From positions 17,520 through 81,519 of the forward strand of contig NZ_REFV01000017.1 in NCBI RefSeq assembly GCF_003688895.1: a DNA stretch of 64,000 nucleotides, read 5' to 3'. A program made the translations under genes and the position numbers. This document shows, one piece after another, positions 9,374-16,915 of the stretch; position 1 is the stretch's first letter, and each line of letters begins with the position of its first letter. The notes under the pieces are model-generated. The model was not told the DNA's origin, made no database searches, and worked only from the letters and a program-made list of their open reading frames with translations. The DNA comes from Dokdonia sinensis. GTDB lineage: Bacteria; Bacteroidota; Bacteroidia; Flavobacteriales; Flavobacteriaceae.

Positions 9374-10432
9374 ATGACTATTGAATATTTAAAAGAAAAT
9401 GGTTTAATAATTCTTGAATGTATTAGCGGAAGCAAAGCCTATGGACTTGATACACCAAGTTCTGACACAGATATAAAAGGTGTTTTCTTACTACCAAAAA
9501 AAGATTTTTATGGACTTGAATACACACCTCAAGTTAGTAATTCAACAAATGACATTGTCTACTATGAATTAGGGCGTTATATGGAGTTACTTTCTCTAAA
9601 CAACCCAAATATCCTAGAACTTCTTAACACGCCAGAATCAGCAATTATTTATAAGCATTCGTATTTAGATGCAATCAATTCAAAAATGATTTTATCGAAA
9701 CTATGCAAAAACACTTTTGGAAAATTTGCTTTATCTCAAATTAAGAAAGCAAAAGGTTTAAAAAAGAAAATTGTAAACCCAGTTGGAAAAGAAAGAAAAA
9801 GTGTTTTGTCGTTTTGCTATGTAAATTATGAACAAGGTTCAATTACTCTTTCAAGATTTCTAGAACTTAAAAATTGGAAACAAGAAAACTGTGGACTAAT
9901 CAACATTGCTCATATGAAAGATGTTTTTGGTTTATTTCATAATGAACAAATCAATTATAACGGAATTATCAAAAACGATTTATCAAACGATATTCGTTTA
10001 AGTTCAATACCAAAAGAAGAAAAACAAGAAGCTCTTCTCTACTTCAACAAAGATGGCTTTTCTAAATATTGCAAAGAATATAAAGAATATTGGGATTGGG
10101 TAGAAAATCGGAATGAGGTACGTTATGAGAACACTCAAAGTCACGGAAAGAATTATGATGCAAAAAATATGATGCATACTTTCAGACTTTTAGAAATGGC
10201 AATTGAAATTGGTAAAAAGAAAGAAATTAATGTTAAGCGATCAAACAGAGAGTTTTTACTTGACATTAAAAGTGGGAAATATGAATACGAAGACCTTTTA
10301 GAAATGGCTAAAGAACTGCAAAATGAAATGGATTTAGTCTTTGAAAATTCTGAATTACCAGAAAAACCGAATATTGAATTTATCAATAATCTCACATTTG
10401 AATTAAGAGATAAATTTTATCAGTATGAATAA
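9374..10432 (+). CDS. Predicted nucleotidyltransferase, RlaP/YcgL-like (second of pair)
   Basis: 352 residues. The motif ISGSKAYGLDTPSSDTDIKG (about 17-36) again gives GS and DxD (D31, D33), and a later acidic patch near DIVYYELGRYM can supply the third metal ligand. The rest is helical and Lys/Glu-rich. It is a distant homologue of the preceding protein, not a recent duplicate: only the active-site region aligns by eye. The ATG lies 1 bp after the preceding stop, so the two are translationally coupled. Substrate and role are unknown; a two-enzyme nucleotide-modifying system is possible but unproven. Confidence 0.82.
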   Translation: MTIEYLKENGLIILECISGSKAYGLDTPSSDTDIKGVFLLPKKDFYGLEYTPQVSNSTNDIVYYELGRYMELLSLNNPNILELLNTPESAIIYKHSYLDAINSKMILSKLCKNTFGKFALSQIKKAKGLKKKIVNPVGKERKSVLSFCYVNYEQGSITLSRFLELKNWKQENCGLINIAHMKDVFGLFHNEQINYNGIIKNDLSNDIRLSSIPKEEKQEALLYFNKDGFSKYCKEYKEYWDWVENRNEVRYENTQSHGKNYDAKNMMHTFRLLEMAIEIGKKKEINVKRSNREFLLDIKSGKYEYEDLLEMAKELQNEMDLVFENSELPEKPNIEFINNLTFELRDKFYQYE

Positions 10433-10537
10433 AAAAAACGAAATGGCAACAAGGAATACAACATAGAAAAACCGTCATTTCCTACCCTCAAATTTATCAT
10501 TCTTAAATTCAGACTTTTTCAACTAAAAACCCACCCC

Positions 10538-11803
10538 GTGACCACCCTAATAACAGACCAAAAACACATCTGGCACCCACTCACCCAGCATAAAACAAGT
10601 AGCGCTCCTGTGGCAATTGCTAGGGCAAAAGGTGCGGTGTTGTATGGAGAAGACGGCAAGGAATATCTGGATGGGATAGCGTCGTGGTACACCTCGCTTT
10701 TTGGGCATTGCCATCCGTTTATTACGGAGCGGGTCACGGCGCAAATGCAACAGCTGGATCAGATAATGTTTACGGGCTTTACCCACAAACCCGCCACAGA
10801 TCTTGCGGAGAGTCTCTTTAAAATCCTACCCAGCAACCAGGCTAAAATGTTTTTTAACGACAACGGCTCCACAGCCGTAGAAGCAGGGATAAAAATGGCG
10901 TTGCAGTATCACCATAACAAAGGCAAAAAGCGCAATGTGCTTATCGCTTTTGAGGATGGTTTTCACGGAGATACCTTCGGAGCAATGAGCGCTAGCGGAC
11001 TTTCGGTGTACAACGGGCCATTTAATGAGTTTCTCATCAAAGTAGAGCGCATCGCGACGCCACAGGAAGATACGATCGACGATATATTAAAAAGACTGGA
11101 AGAAATCGTTTTGCATAATGATTGTGCGGCTTTTGTGTTTGAACCGCTGGTGCAAGGTGCGGCGGGAATGAAAATGCACGAGGTAGCTGGATTAAATAAG
11201 ATTTTGGCTTTTTGCAAGCAACACGATATCATCACTATTGCAGATGAGGTAATGACCGGTTTTGGGAAAACGGGAACGCATTTTGCTTCTTTGCAATTGG
11301 ACGTTTATCCGGATATTATGTGCCTGAGCAAGGCGCTCACGGCGGGACTGCTTCCTATGAGCCTAACGACCTGCTCCCAGCATATATTTGACAATTTTCT
11401 GAGTGATGAAATCGCCAAAGGTTTCTTCCACGCCCATACTTACAGCGGGAATCCGCTGGCCTGTGCGGCCGCCATTGCGAGTATTGAGTTGTTGCAGTCG
11501 GAAGAGATGCAGGACAATTTGAGGCGTATTACGGAACGTCATACTACTTTCGCGAAAGCGTTATCAAAAAACTCAAAAGCGCAAAACATCAGAGTAAAAG
11601 GAATGATTCTCGCCTTTGAGCTCTCAACCAAAATGGAACGCTACGGAAACCTGCGCTACGAGTTGTACCAGTTTTTTATGGACAGAGACGTATGCCTGCG
11701 ACCGCTAGGGAATACCATATACGTACTGCCACCCTTAGTCACTACAAATGAACAGTTGGCAAAGATTTATGGAGTGATTGAGGAAGCGCTGGAGGCTTTC
11801 TAG
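10538..11803 (+). CDS. bioA: Adenosylmethionine-8-amino-7-oxononanoate aminotransferase
   Basis: 421 residues. A class III PLP aminotransferase that makes 7,8-diaminopelargonate using S-adenosylmethionine. The N-terminal HIWHPLTQHKT and the PLP lysine in LSKALTAGLLPMSLTT (near residue 265) are typical of BioA, as is IADEVMTGFGKTG. The start is a GTG at 10538, supported because the family's HIWHP motif follows within ten residues. A one-mismatch copy of the palindrome (11546-11559) encodes FAKALS. It is separated from bioD by the AT-rich nucleotidyltransferase pair, and the cluster resumes on the same strand at 13459. Confidence 0.94.
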   Translation: MTTLITDQKHIWHPLTQHKTSSAPVAIARAKGAVLYGEDGKEYLDGIASWYTSLFGHCHPFITERVTAQMQQLDQIMFTGFTHKPATDLAESLFKILPSNQAKMFFNDNGSTAVEAGIKMALQYHHNKGKKRNVLIAFEDGFHGDTFGAMSASGLSVYNGPFNEFLIKVERIATPQEDTIDDILKRLEEIVLHNDCAAFVFEPLVQGAAGMKMHEVAGLNKILAFCKQHDIITIADEVMTGFGKTGTHFASLQLDVYPDIMCLSKALTAGLLPMSLTTCSQHIFDNFLSDEIAKGFFHAHTYSGNPLACAAAIASIELLQSEEMQDNLRRITERHTTFAKALSKNSKAQNIRVKGMILAFELSTKMERYGNLRYELYQFFMDRDVCLRPLGNTIYVLPPLVTTNEQLAKIYGVIEEALEAF

Positions 11804-11804
11804 T

Positions 11805-12098
11805 TTAGAAATGGGCTGGGGTGTCTCTGCTTTGGTGTAAAATACGTTCTATAAAGAGCTTAGAAGTTCCTATAGAATAGTATATGGTGTGGGAAACATA
11901 TACCATACTTCGGACATCTTTATTTATTTCTGGGCGAGAAATTCCTTCGAATGGGAATTCAACTAGTTGGTCTAATAGTTTTAATAAACCGTCCCGATAT
12001 TTTTCAGCTTGATCTACTCCAAATTCTCCGATGGAAAATATGAATATATCCATTAAATCATCTTGAGCTTGAAGAGATAGTTCGTAAGAGTGCTTCAT
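11805..12098 (-). CDS. parE: ParE-like toxin (RelE/ParE superfamily)
   Basis: 97 residues with the ParE pattern: YELSLQAQDDLMDIFIFSIGEFG at the N-terminus (shown here only by its features: an acidic helix after the first strand), GISRPEINKDVRSMVYVSHTIYY, and the C-terminal IERILHQSRD, where the conserved Arg/His of the family lie. It overlaps the upstream ParD gene by 4 bp, the normal coupling of antitoxin and toxin. Known ParE proteins poison DNA gyrase, although many homologues are untested. It is read opposite to the biotin genes and begins 1 bp beyond the bioA stop. Confidence 0.88.
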   Translation of the reverse strand: MKHSYELSLQAQDDLMDIFIFSIGEFGVDQAEKYRDGLLKLLDQLVEFPFEGISRPEINKDVRSMVYVSHTIYYSIGTSKLFIERILHQSRDTPAHF

Positions 12099-12337
12099 TG
12101 AGCTTTCTTCAGAGCACGGGCTTTAGCCTCTTCAAAAATATCACGCACGCTCCTATCGCTATAACCACTATCAATCCCTTTCTGAATTTCGGCACGAAGA
12201 ACGGCCAGCTTCTTCTCATAGTCGGATGAGTGCAATCTAAGCGCCTCGCGCACCACTTCACTAGCATTTTTGTAATCGCCGCTGGCAACAAGATTTTTAA
12301 TGTATTCTTCCTGTTTTTCTGTAAAGCTAATGTTCAT
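12095..12337 (-). CDS. parD: ParD-like antitoxin
   Basis: 80 residues. The N-terminal part (FTEKQEEYIKNLVASGDYKN, ASEVVREALRL) is the ribbon-helix-helix domain of ParD/CopG antitoxins, followed by a helical toxin-neutralising tail rich in Lys and Glu. It lies immediately upstream of parE with a 4-bp overlap. ParD proteins commonly repress their own operon, so the AT-rich 12338-12428 region should contain the promoter and operator. The pair interrupts the biotin cluster on the opposite strand, which points to independent acquisition. Confidence 0.88.
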   Translation of the reverse strand: MNISFTEKQEEYIKNLVASGDYKNASEVVREALRLHSSDYEKKLAVLRAEIQKGIDSGYSDRSVRDIFEEAKARALKKAQ

Positions 12338-12428
12338 CTTTTTCTTTTAAAAATACAATTTATGTCCAATTTTAGCAAATATGGACACAAATAAGACCAA
12401 TTCATCTCAGAAAGAACAAGAATAAGTA

Positions 12429-12875
12429 TTAGAAATCTTCATCATCCGTAACTTCTAATAGCGGAATAATACGGTCTTCATCAAAAATATAAACCTCCAG
12501 CTGTTCATAAACTAGATTCTCTTTTGGTCCAGTTGTAGTGACGTAAATCTCACCATTACCTTTAGGGCCTTTTATGGGAACGACAGCTTTTGCGCTACGG
12601 TTTCCGTTTGAGATATTAATATTGTAGCTTCCTATTCCGTTGGTTTCTATGGGTTCTCCTAGGGCATCTATGACTTCTTGTTCCGTTTGAACTTTTGCCA
12701 GCACCTCATCGTGATTTGTGTTTTCCTTTACACTGCTTATAATACCTGCTGCACCTATTCCTATCACGGTGATAAATAATATGATAATGGTGAGACAGCC
12801 ACCTACGGGAACAGCCCATTTCCAGTTGCGTTTCCACCAGCTGGGCTGTTCTACTAATTCGTTATCGTACTCCAT
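12429..12875 (-). CDS. Coa1-like single-pass membrane protein
   Basis: 148 residues. A polar start with WWKRNWKWAVPVGGC leads into a membrane helix (about 22-48), followed by a domain containing VIDALGEPIETNG, a stretch on Gly/Asn and GNGEIYVTTTGPK. This layout matches the cytochrome oxidase assembly factor Coa1-type domain seen in bacterial paralogues. It overlaps nothing and lies 3 bp downstream of a clear paralogue. Its role in bacteria is not established and no oxidase gene is nearby. The assignment is by pattern. Confidence 0.65.
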   Translation of the reverse strand: MEYDNELVEQPSWWKRNWKWAVPVGGCLTIIILFITVIGIGAAGIISSVKENTNHDEVLAKVQTEQEVIDALGEPIETNGIGSYNINISNGNRSAKAVVPIKGPKGNGEIYVTTTGPKENLVYEQLEVYIFDEDRIIPLLEVTDDEDF

Positions 12876-12878
12876 AAT

Positions 12879-13304
12879 TTATTCTATATCGTCTAGTAAA
12901 TCTATGACTTCTCCGGAGTCTTCCACGGTAACTGTAAATACTTTGTAATCCCACTCATCATTTACTTTAAGCGCATTCACGCGTAGTACACCGTTTGCTT
13001 TTTTACCACGTAAATCCATTTCTAGATTCATTTGATTCGTGTTCATTTCTGGGTCATAATCATTGTCCTCTATATTAATGGGGCGACCTAGAGCAGCAAT
13101 TACTTCTGGGTTCTTCTGGACTTTTGTAATCACATTTATAAAAGCAAAAACGCTCGTCTCGTCGCCCAGCTTATCTGCAACTTTATAAACGCCGTAGCCT
13201 ATAAATGATACTGCGATAATAATTATTGTGAGGCAACCTCCTGTAGGTAATGCCCATTTCCAGTTACGTTGCCACCAGCTACGCTTTTCTATTGTGTTGT
13301 CCAT
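12879..13304 (-). CDS. Coa1-like single-pass membrane protein, paralogue
   Basis: 141 residues from the ATG at 13304. RSWWQRNWKWALPTGGCLTI and a following membrane helix match the neighbouring 148-residue protein, as does VIAALGRPINIED. The two are a tandem duplication with well-diverged C-terminal halves. The frame stays open upstream to 13595, but that would overlap the divergent ketosynthase gene, so I chose 13304. The pair and parDE together form the opposite-strand block inside the biotin cluster. Confidence 0.65.
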   Translation of the reverse strand: MDNTIEKRSWWQRNWKWALPTGGCLTIIIIAVSFIGYGVYKVADKLGDETSVFAFINVITKVQKNPEVIAALGRPINIEDNDYDPEMNTNQMNLEMDLRGKKANGVLRVNALKVNDEWDYKVFTVTVEDSGEVIDLLDDIE

Positions 13305-13458
13305 TGATCTTAAATTTGACTGATTAGTGTGTGGTGCATCTTTTATGTTACGGGAATTATATAAAAATAGATATTTGGCTGGGTATACTTTCAATTTATT
13401 GAGGTCTAAGCCCAGCTTGTCTCGGTGTGAATAGTATTTTTGCATCATAATCAATTTT

Positions 13459-14646
13459 ATGCTCACAACACCAATCGCCATCACAGGACTTTCTTCTATT
13501 TCCCCACTGGGGAAGACGAGCGATGCCGTTTGGAAAGCATACCGGAATAATGCATCTGCGATTGTATGGGAAGACGAGCTTGAAGCTTTTATCACACCAC
13601 TTTCAAAAGCCGAAAAAGAAACAATTAAAAACTTAGCAGCCGAAAATAATCACTATGCAAGATTAGATAACTCTGTGCTTTACGGGATTATAAGTGCTCG
13701 TAACGCCATTAAGGAAGCAGGGTGGATGAGTGGTGATTTCGGGATCAATATAGGTTCTTCTCGCGGGGCAACGCAGTTGTTTGAAGGTTTTTATGATGCT
13801 TTTCTTGGATCAAGTTCAAGACACGGCAAGAAAAATGGCAACACCCAGACCCTGGCTTCTCCCACAACAACCTTAGGTAACATCTCCTCTTGGGTTGCAC
13901 ATGACCTCCAGAGCGAGGGTCCGGAGATATCACATTCCATTACGTGCAGTACGGCGCTTCACGCCATTTTAAATGGAGCGGCTTGGTTACAATCGGGAAT
14001 GGCAACAAAGTTCCTCGTAGGAGGAACGGAGGCCGCACTCACACCATTTACCATTGCACAGATGAGGGCGATGAAATTGTCACCCACCGACCATAAAAAA
14101 TCTGACAGCGATTATGTGTGTCGAGCCCTAGATAAAGGGAAGAAAAGCAACACTATGGTGCTGGGAGAAGGTGCAGGAATGGCGTGTCTGGAACTGGGTG
14201 AGAAAGAAAATGCCCGTGCCTATATCTCAGGAATAGGCTACGCGACCGAAGTACTGGAACATTCCGTTTCCCTTTCGGCGACGGGTGATTGTTTTCAAAA
14301 GTCTATGAAAATGGCTTTGGGCAACCTCGATGCTTCTGCAATAGATGCCATCGTAATGCACGCCCCAGGCACCATAAAAGGCGATGCGGCCGAATTAGCT
14401 GCCATTACCGAAGTATTCGGAGAAAATCCTCCCTTACTCACTACAAACAAGTGGAAAATAGGGCACACCTTTGGCGCCAGTGGCTTGCTCAGTCTTGAGC
14501 TTGCGGTACTGATGCTGGAAAATCAGGAATTTATTGGAGTCCCATATTTGGAGACGAAAAGTAGCAAACAAGAACTCAATAGCATCTTAGTAAATGCAGT
14601 AGGTTTTGGAGGGAATGCGGTTTCTGTTTTGGTGACTAAGGCATAA
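13459..14646 (+). CDS. Beta-ketoacyl-ACP synthase-like protein in biotin cluster
   Basis: 395 residues of thiolase/KAS I-II fold. The nucleophile cysteine is in SITCSTALHA (near residue 163), and the second catalytic histidine is in KIGHTFGASG (near 335). The first histidine motif, usually NAHGT, reads MHAPGT here, so the expected histidine position is Pro and a His lies two residues earlier. It sits between bioA and bioB, a position common for such genes in Flavobacteriaceae, suggesting a role in making the pimeloyl precursor, but this is inference. GTG, TTG or the ATG at 13459 could initiate; ATG is chosen. Confidence 0.82.
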   Translation: MLTTPIAITGLSSISPLGKTSDAVWKAYRNNASAIVWEDELEAFITPLSKAEKETIKNLAAENNHYARLDNSVLYGIISARNAIKEAGWMSGDFGINIGSSRGATQLFEGFYDAFLGSSSRHGKKNGNTQTLASPTTTLGNISSWVAHDLQSEGPEISHSITCSTALHAILNGAAWLQSGMATKFLVGGTEAALTPFTIAQMRAMKLSPTDHKKSDSDYVCRALDKGKKSNTMVLGEGAGMACLELGEKENARAYISGIGYATEVLEHSVSLSATGDCFQKSMKMALGNLDASAIDAIVMHAPGTIKGDAAELAAITEVFGENPPLLTTNKWKIGHTFGASGLLSLELAVLMLENQEFIGVPYLETKSSKQELNSILVNAVGFGGNAVSVLVTKA

Positions 14647-14678
14647 TCTTCTAGCCTAAAATTTACGGTTTTGAGTGC

Positions 14679-14692
14679 GCTTTCGCGAAAGC
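14679..14692. repeat. 14-bp palindrome GCTTTCGCGAAAGC
   Basis: Perfect copy in the gap between the ketosynthase and bioB, extended to GCGCTTTCGCGAAAGCG. No T-run follows, so it does not look like a terminator. Confidence 0.9.
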
Positions 14693-14786
14693 GTAACCCT
14701 AAAAATCTCATCGCTTAATAATATTTAACCTCAAAAAACTACCGTCCATCGTCTACTGACAACCGACTATTTCCTATTTTTGGATT

Positions 14787-15881
14787 ATGACAGAGATACG
14801 ACACGACTGGACCAAAGAAGAGATACTGGCGATTTACAATAGGCCTATGATGAGCTTGTTGTATGATGCTGCAACTGTGCATCGTGAGCACCACGACCCG
14901 AACACGGTTCAGGTTTCAACACTCCTTTCTATAAAAACTGGAGGTTGTCCTGAAGATTGTGGATACTGCCCGCAAGCAGCCAGATACCACACCGATATTG
15001 AAGGCAATGACCTGATGTCTGTACAACAGGTAAAAGCGCAAGCGTTACGTGCAAAGTCGTCTGGAAGCTCACGAGTGTGTATGGGTGCTGCGTGGCGCAA
15101 TGTGAAGGACGGACCAGAATTTGACAACGTGCTGGAAATGGTACGTACCATTAATAAACTTGATATGGAGGTGTGCTGTACTTTAGGTATGGTTACAGAA
15201 AACCAAGCAGAACGCCTCGCCGAAGCGGGTCTCTACGCATACAATCATAACTTAGATACTTCTGAAGACTATTACAAGGATGTAATTTCGACCCGTGCTT
15301 TTGAAGATAGGTTGGATACGATTTCTAATGTCCGTAAAACAAACGTAACTGTTTGTTCTGGAGGAATCATCGGGATGGGAGAAGCGATAGAAGATCGTGC
15401 AGGAATGCTTGTTGCCCTTGCTAAGCTTGATCCACAACCAGAATCTACACCCATAAATGCGCTGGTAGCGGTTCCTGGAACGCCTATGGAAGACATTGAG
15501 CCTATCTCTATCTGGGAGATGATACGTATGGTAGCGACTACGAGAATCGTTTTGCCACAAACGCAAGTACGTTTAAGTGCAGGAAGAACAGAGATGAGTC
15601 GTGAGGGACAGGCGATGTGCTTTTTTGCTGGAGCAAACTCGATTTTTGCGGGGGATAAGTTGCTCACCACGCCTAATCCAGATGTAAATGAGGATATGAA
15701 AATGTTTGAACTGCTCGGTCTTACTCCTCAAAAACCATTTGTAAAAAAAGCGCAACCACAATCTGTTGAAGCAGCAGACTCTAAGCATACCTCATTGGGC
15801 GAAAAACCAAAATGGTCTCGACCAGGACACACCATAGAGCGTAATGTGGCGGCAAAAGAAGCTGGAAAAGTGCTCAAATAG
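14787..15881 (+). CDS. bioB: Biotin synthase
   Basis: 364 residues. A radical SAM enzyme that inserts sulfur into dethiobiotin. The 4Fe-4S cluster motif CPEDCGYC (Cys at about 53, 57 and 60) matches CxxxCxxC at the usual position. YNHNLDTSEDYY, GGIIGMGE and the SAGR motif with its cluster arginine near the C-terminal third are also present. A Lys/Ser-rich tail of about 40 residues follows the conserved domain. It ends the biotin cluster, and a hairpin with a U-run follows at 15908. TATTTTTG at 14775-14782 fits the -7 box consensus but lies just 4 bp before the ATG, so its role is uncertain. Confidence 0.96.
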   Translation: MTEIRHDWTKEEILAIYNRPMMSLLYDAATVHREHHDPNTVQVSTLLSIKTGGCPEDCGYCPQAARYHTDIEGNDLMSVQQVKAQALRAKSSGSSRVCMGAAWRNVKDGPEFDNVLEMVRTINKLDMEVCCTLGMVTENQAERLAEAGLYAYNHNLDTSEDYYKDVISTRAFEDRLDTISNVRKTNVTVCSGGIIGMGEAIEDRAGMLVALAKLDPQPESTPINALVAVPGTPMEDIEPISIWEMIRMVATTRIVLPQTQVRLSAGRTEMSREGQAMCFFAGANSIFAGDKLLTTPNPDVNEDMKMFELLGLTPQKPFVKKAQPQSVEAADSKHTSLGEKPKWSRPGHTIERNVAAKEAGKVLK

Positions 15882-15907
15882 CACAATGAAGAAATAAGAT
15901 TATGTTA

Positions 15908-15938
15908 AAGGTCATTCTTCTTGAATGGCCTTTTTTAT
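15908..15938 (+). terminator. Intrinsic terminator of bioB
   Basis: AAGGTCATTC (15908-15917) pairs with GAATGGCCTT (15923-15932), with one wobble pair and a 5-base loop, followed by a T-run. It lies 27 bp after the bioB stop. Confidence 0.75.
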
Positions 15939-15966
15939 TTTTACGCGACACGGTTAGTTTGAATTT

Positions 15967-16830
15967 ATGCAATTACAAGATATCCCAAGAGTCCATACGA
16001 TTACTAAAAAAGAATTTCTGCGCGATTATGTGAAACCTCAAAAACCTGTGGTTATCGAGCATCTTATAGACGACTGGAAAGCCTACAATACTTGGAAGTT
16101 GTCTTACATTAAGGAAATTGCAGGAGATAAAGAAGTACCATTATATGACGACCGACCTGTAAAACACGATGAAGGTTTCAATCAGGCGCACGCAACAATG
16201 AAAATGAGCGAATACATCGACTTGCTTAAAAAAGGACCGACCAATTTTCGAATATTCTTGTATAATTTGATGAAAGAGGTGCCCTCGCTCAAGAATGATT
16301 TCAAATTCCCAAAGATAGGATTACGCTTGCTTAAGCAAATCCCGATGCTCTTTTTTGGAGGAACAGGAAGTAAGGTGTTTATGCACCACGATATAGACTG
16401 GGCAAATATTCTCCACTTTCATTTTGAGGGGAGAAAGCAATGTATTTTATTTCCGCCCAGTGAGACACCGCACTTGTATAAAGTTCCTTATTCTCTCATC
16501 ACTAGGGAAGATATAGATTTTGACAACCCTGATTATGACAAGTTTCCTGCGCTAAAAAAGGCCAAAGGTCACATCTGTCACCTCAATCACGGCGAGACGC
16601 TGTATATGCCAGAGGGCTACTGGCATTTTATGAAATATGAAACGCCTGGCTTTAGTATGAGCCTGCGAGCGCTACCCAGTAGTTTTAAGCACTTGCGATA
16701 TGCGCTCTACAATGTATTCTATATGCGTCACTATGATAACTTCATGCGCAGGAGAAAAGGACAGTCGTGGATAGATGAGAAGAATGAGAGAGCTATGAGG
16801 CAGACTAATAGAAATAATGGGATAGTTTAG
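15967..16830 (+). CDS. JmjC/cupin-8 family dioxygenase-like protein
   Basis: 287 residues. The core of a Fe(II)/2-oxoglutarate double-stranded beta-helix is visible: FMHHDIDWANILHFHF supplies the HxD ligands near residue 140, and LYMPEGYWHFMKYETPG supplies the distal histidine near 217. This is the cupin-8 form of JmjC proteins, related to FIH-type hydroxylases. Its protein or small-molecule substrate is unknown. It stands alone between bioB and RNase G and shares a bidirectional terminator with the latter. Confidence 0.85.
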   Translation: MQLQDIPRVHTITKKEFLRDYVKPQKPVVIEHLIDDWKAYNTWKLSYIKEIAGDKEVPLYDDRPVKHDEGFNQAHATMKMSEYIDLLKKGPTNFRIFLYNLMKEVPSLKNDFKFPKIGLRLLKQIPMLFFGGTGSKVFMHHDIDWANILHFHFEGRKQCILFPPSETPHLYKVPYSLITREDIDFDNPDYDKFPALKKAKGHICHLNHGETLYMPEGYWHFMKYETPGFSMSLRALPSSFKHLRYALYNVFYMRHYDNFMRRRKGQSWIDEKNERAMRQTNRNNGIV

Positions 16831-16841
16831 TTGCATATTTT

Positions 16842-16855
16842 GCTTTCGCGAAAGC
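16842..16855. repeat. 14-bp palindrome GCTTTCGCGAAAGC
   Basis: Perfect copy 11 bp after the cupin-8 gene stop and about 20 bp before a separate bona fide terminator hairpin, showing the palindrome is not itself the terminator here. Confidence 0.9.
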
Positions 16856-16877
16856 GAACTTTAAAATTTCCCACAAA

Positions 16878-16912
16878 AAAACCCCGTACTCAGCTCGAAT
16901 ACGGGGTTTGAT
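16878..16912. terminator. Bidirectional terminator between cupin-8 gene and RNase G gene
   Basis: AAAACCCCGTA (16878-16888) and TACGGGGTTT (16900-16909) form a strong stem with an 11-base loop, with A-run on the left and T-run on the right. It can end the convergent genes at 16830 and 16916. Confidence 0.85.
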
Positions 16913-16915
16913 TTT

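Noticed and set aside
13305..13595. N-terminal extension of the Coa1-like protein
   Set aside because: It would overlap the divergent ketosynthase start by more than 130 bp; the ATG at 13304 aligns with the paralogue's N-terminus.
12879..15881. Biotin riboswitch or BirA-type operator upstream of the biotin genes
   Set aside because: No convincing long inverted repeat matching a known biotin operator was found in 6418-6461 or 13305-13458.
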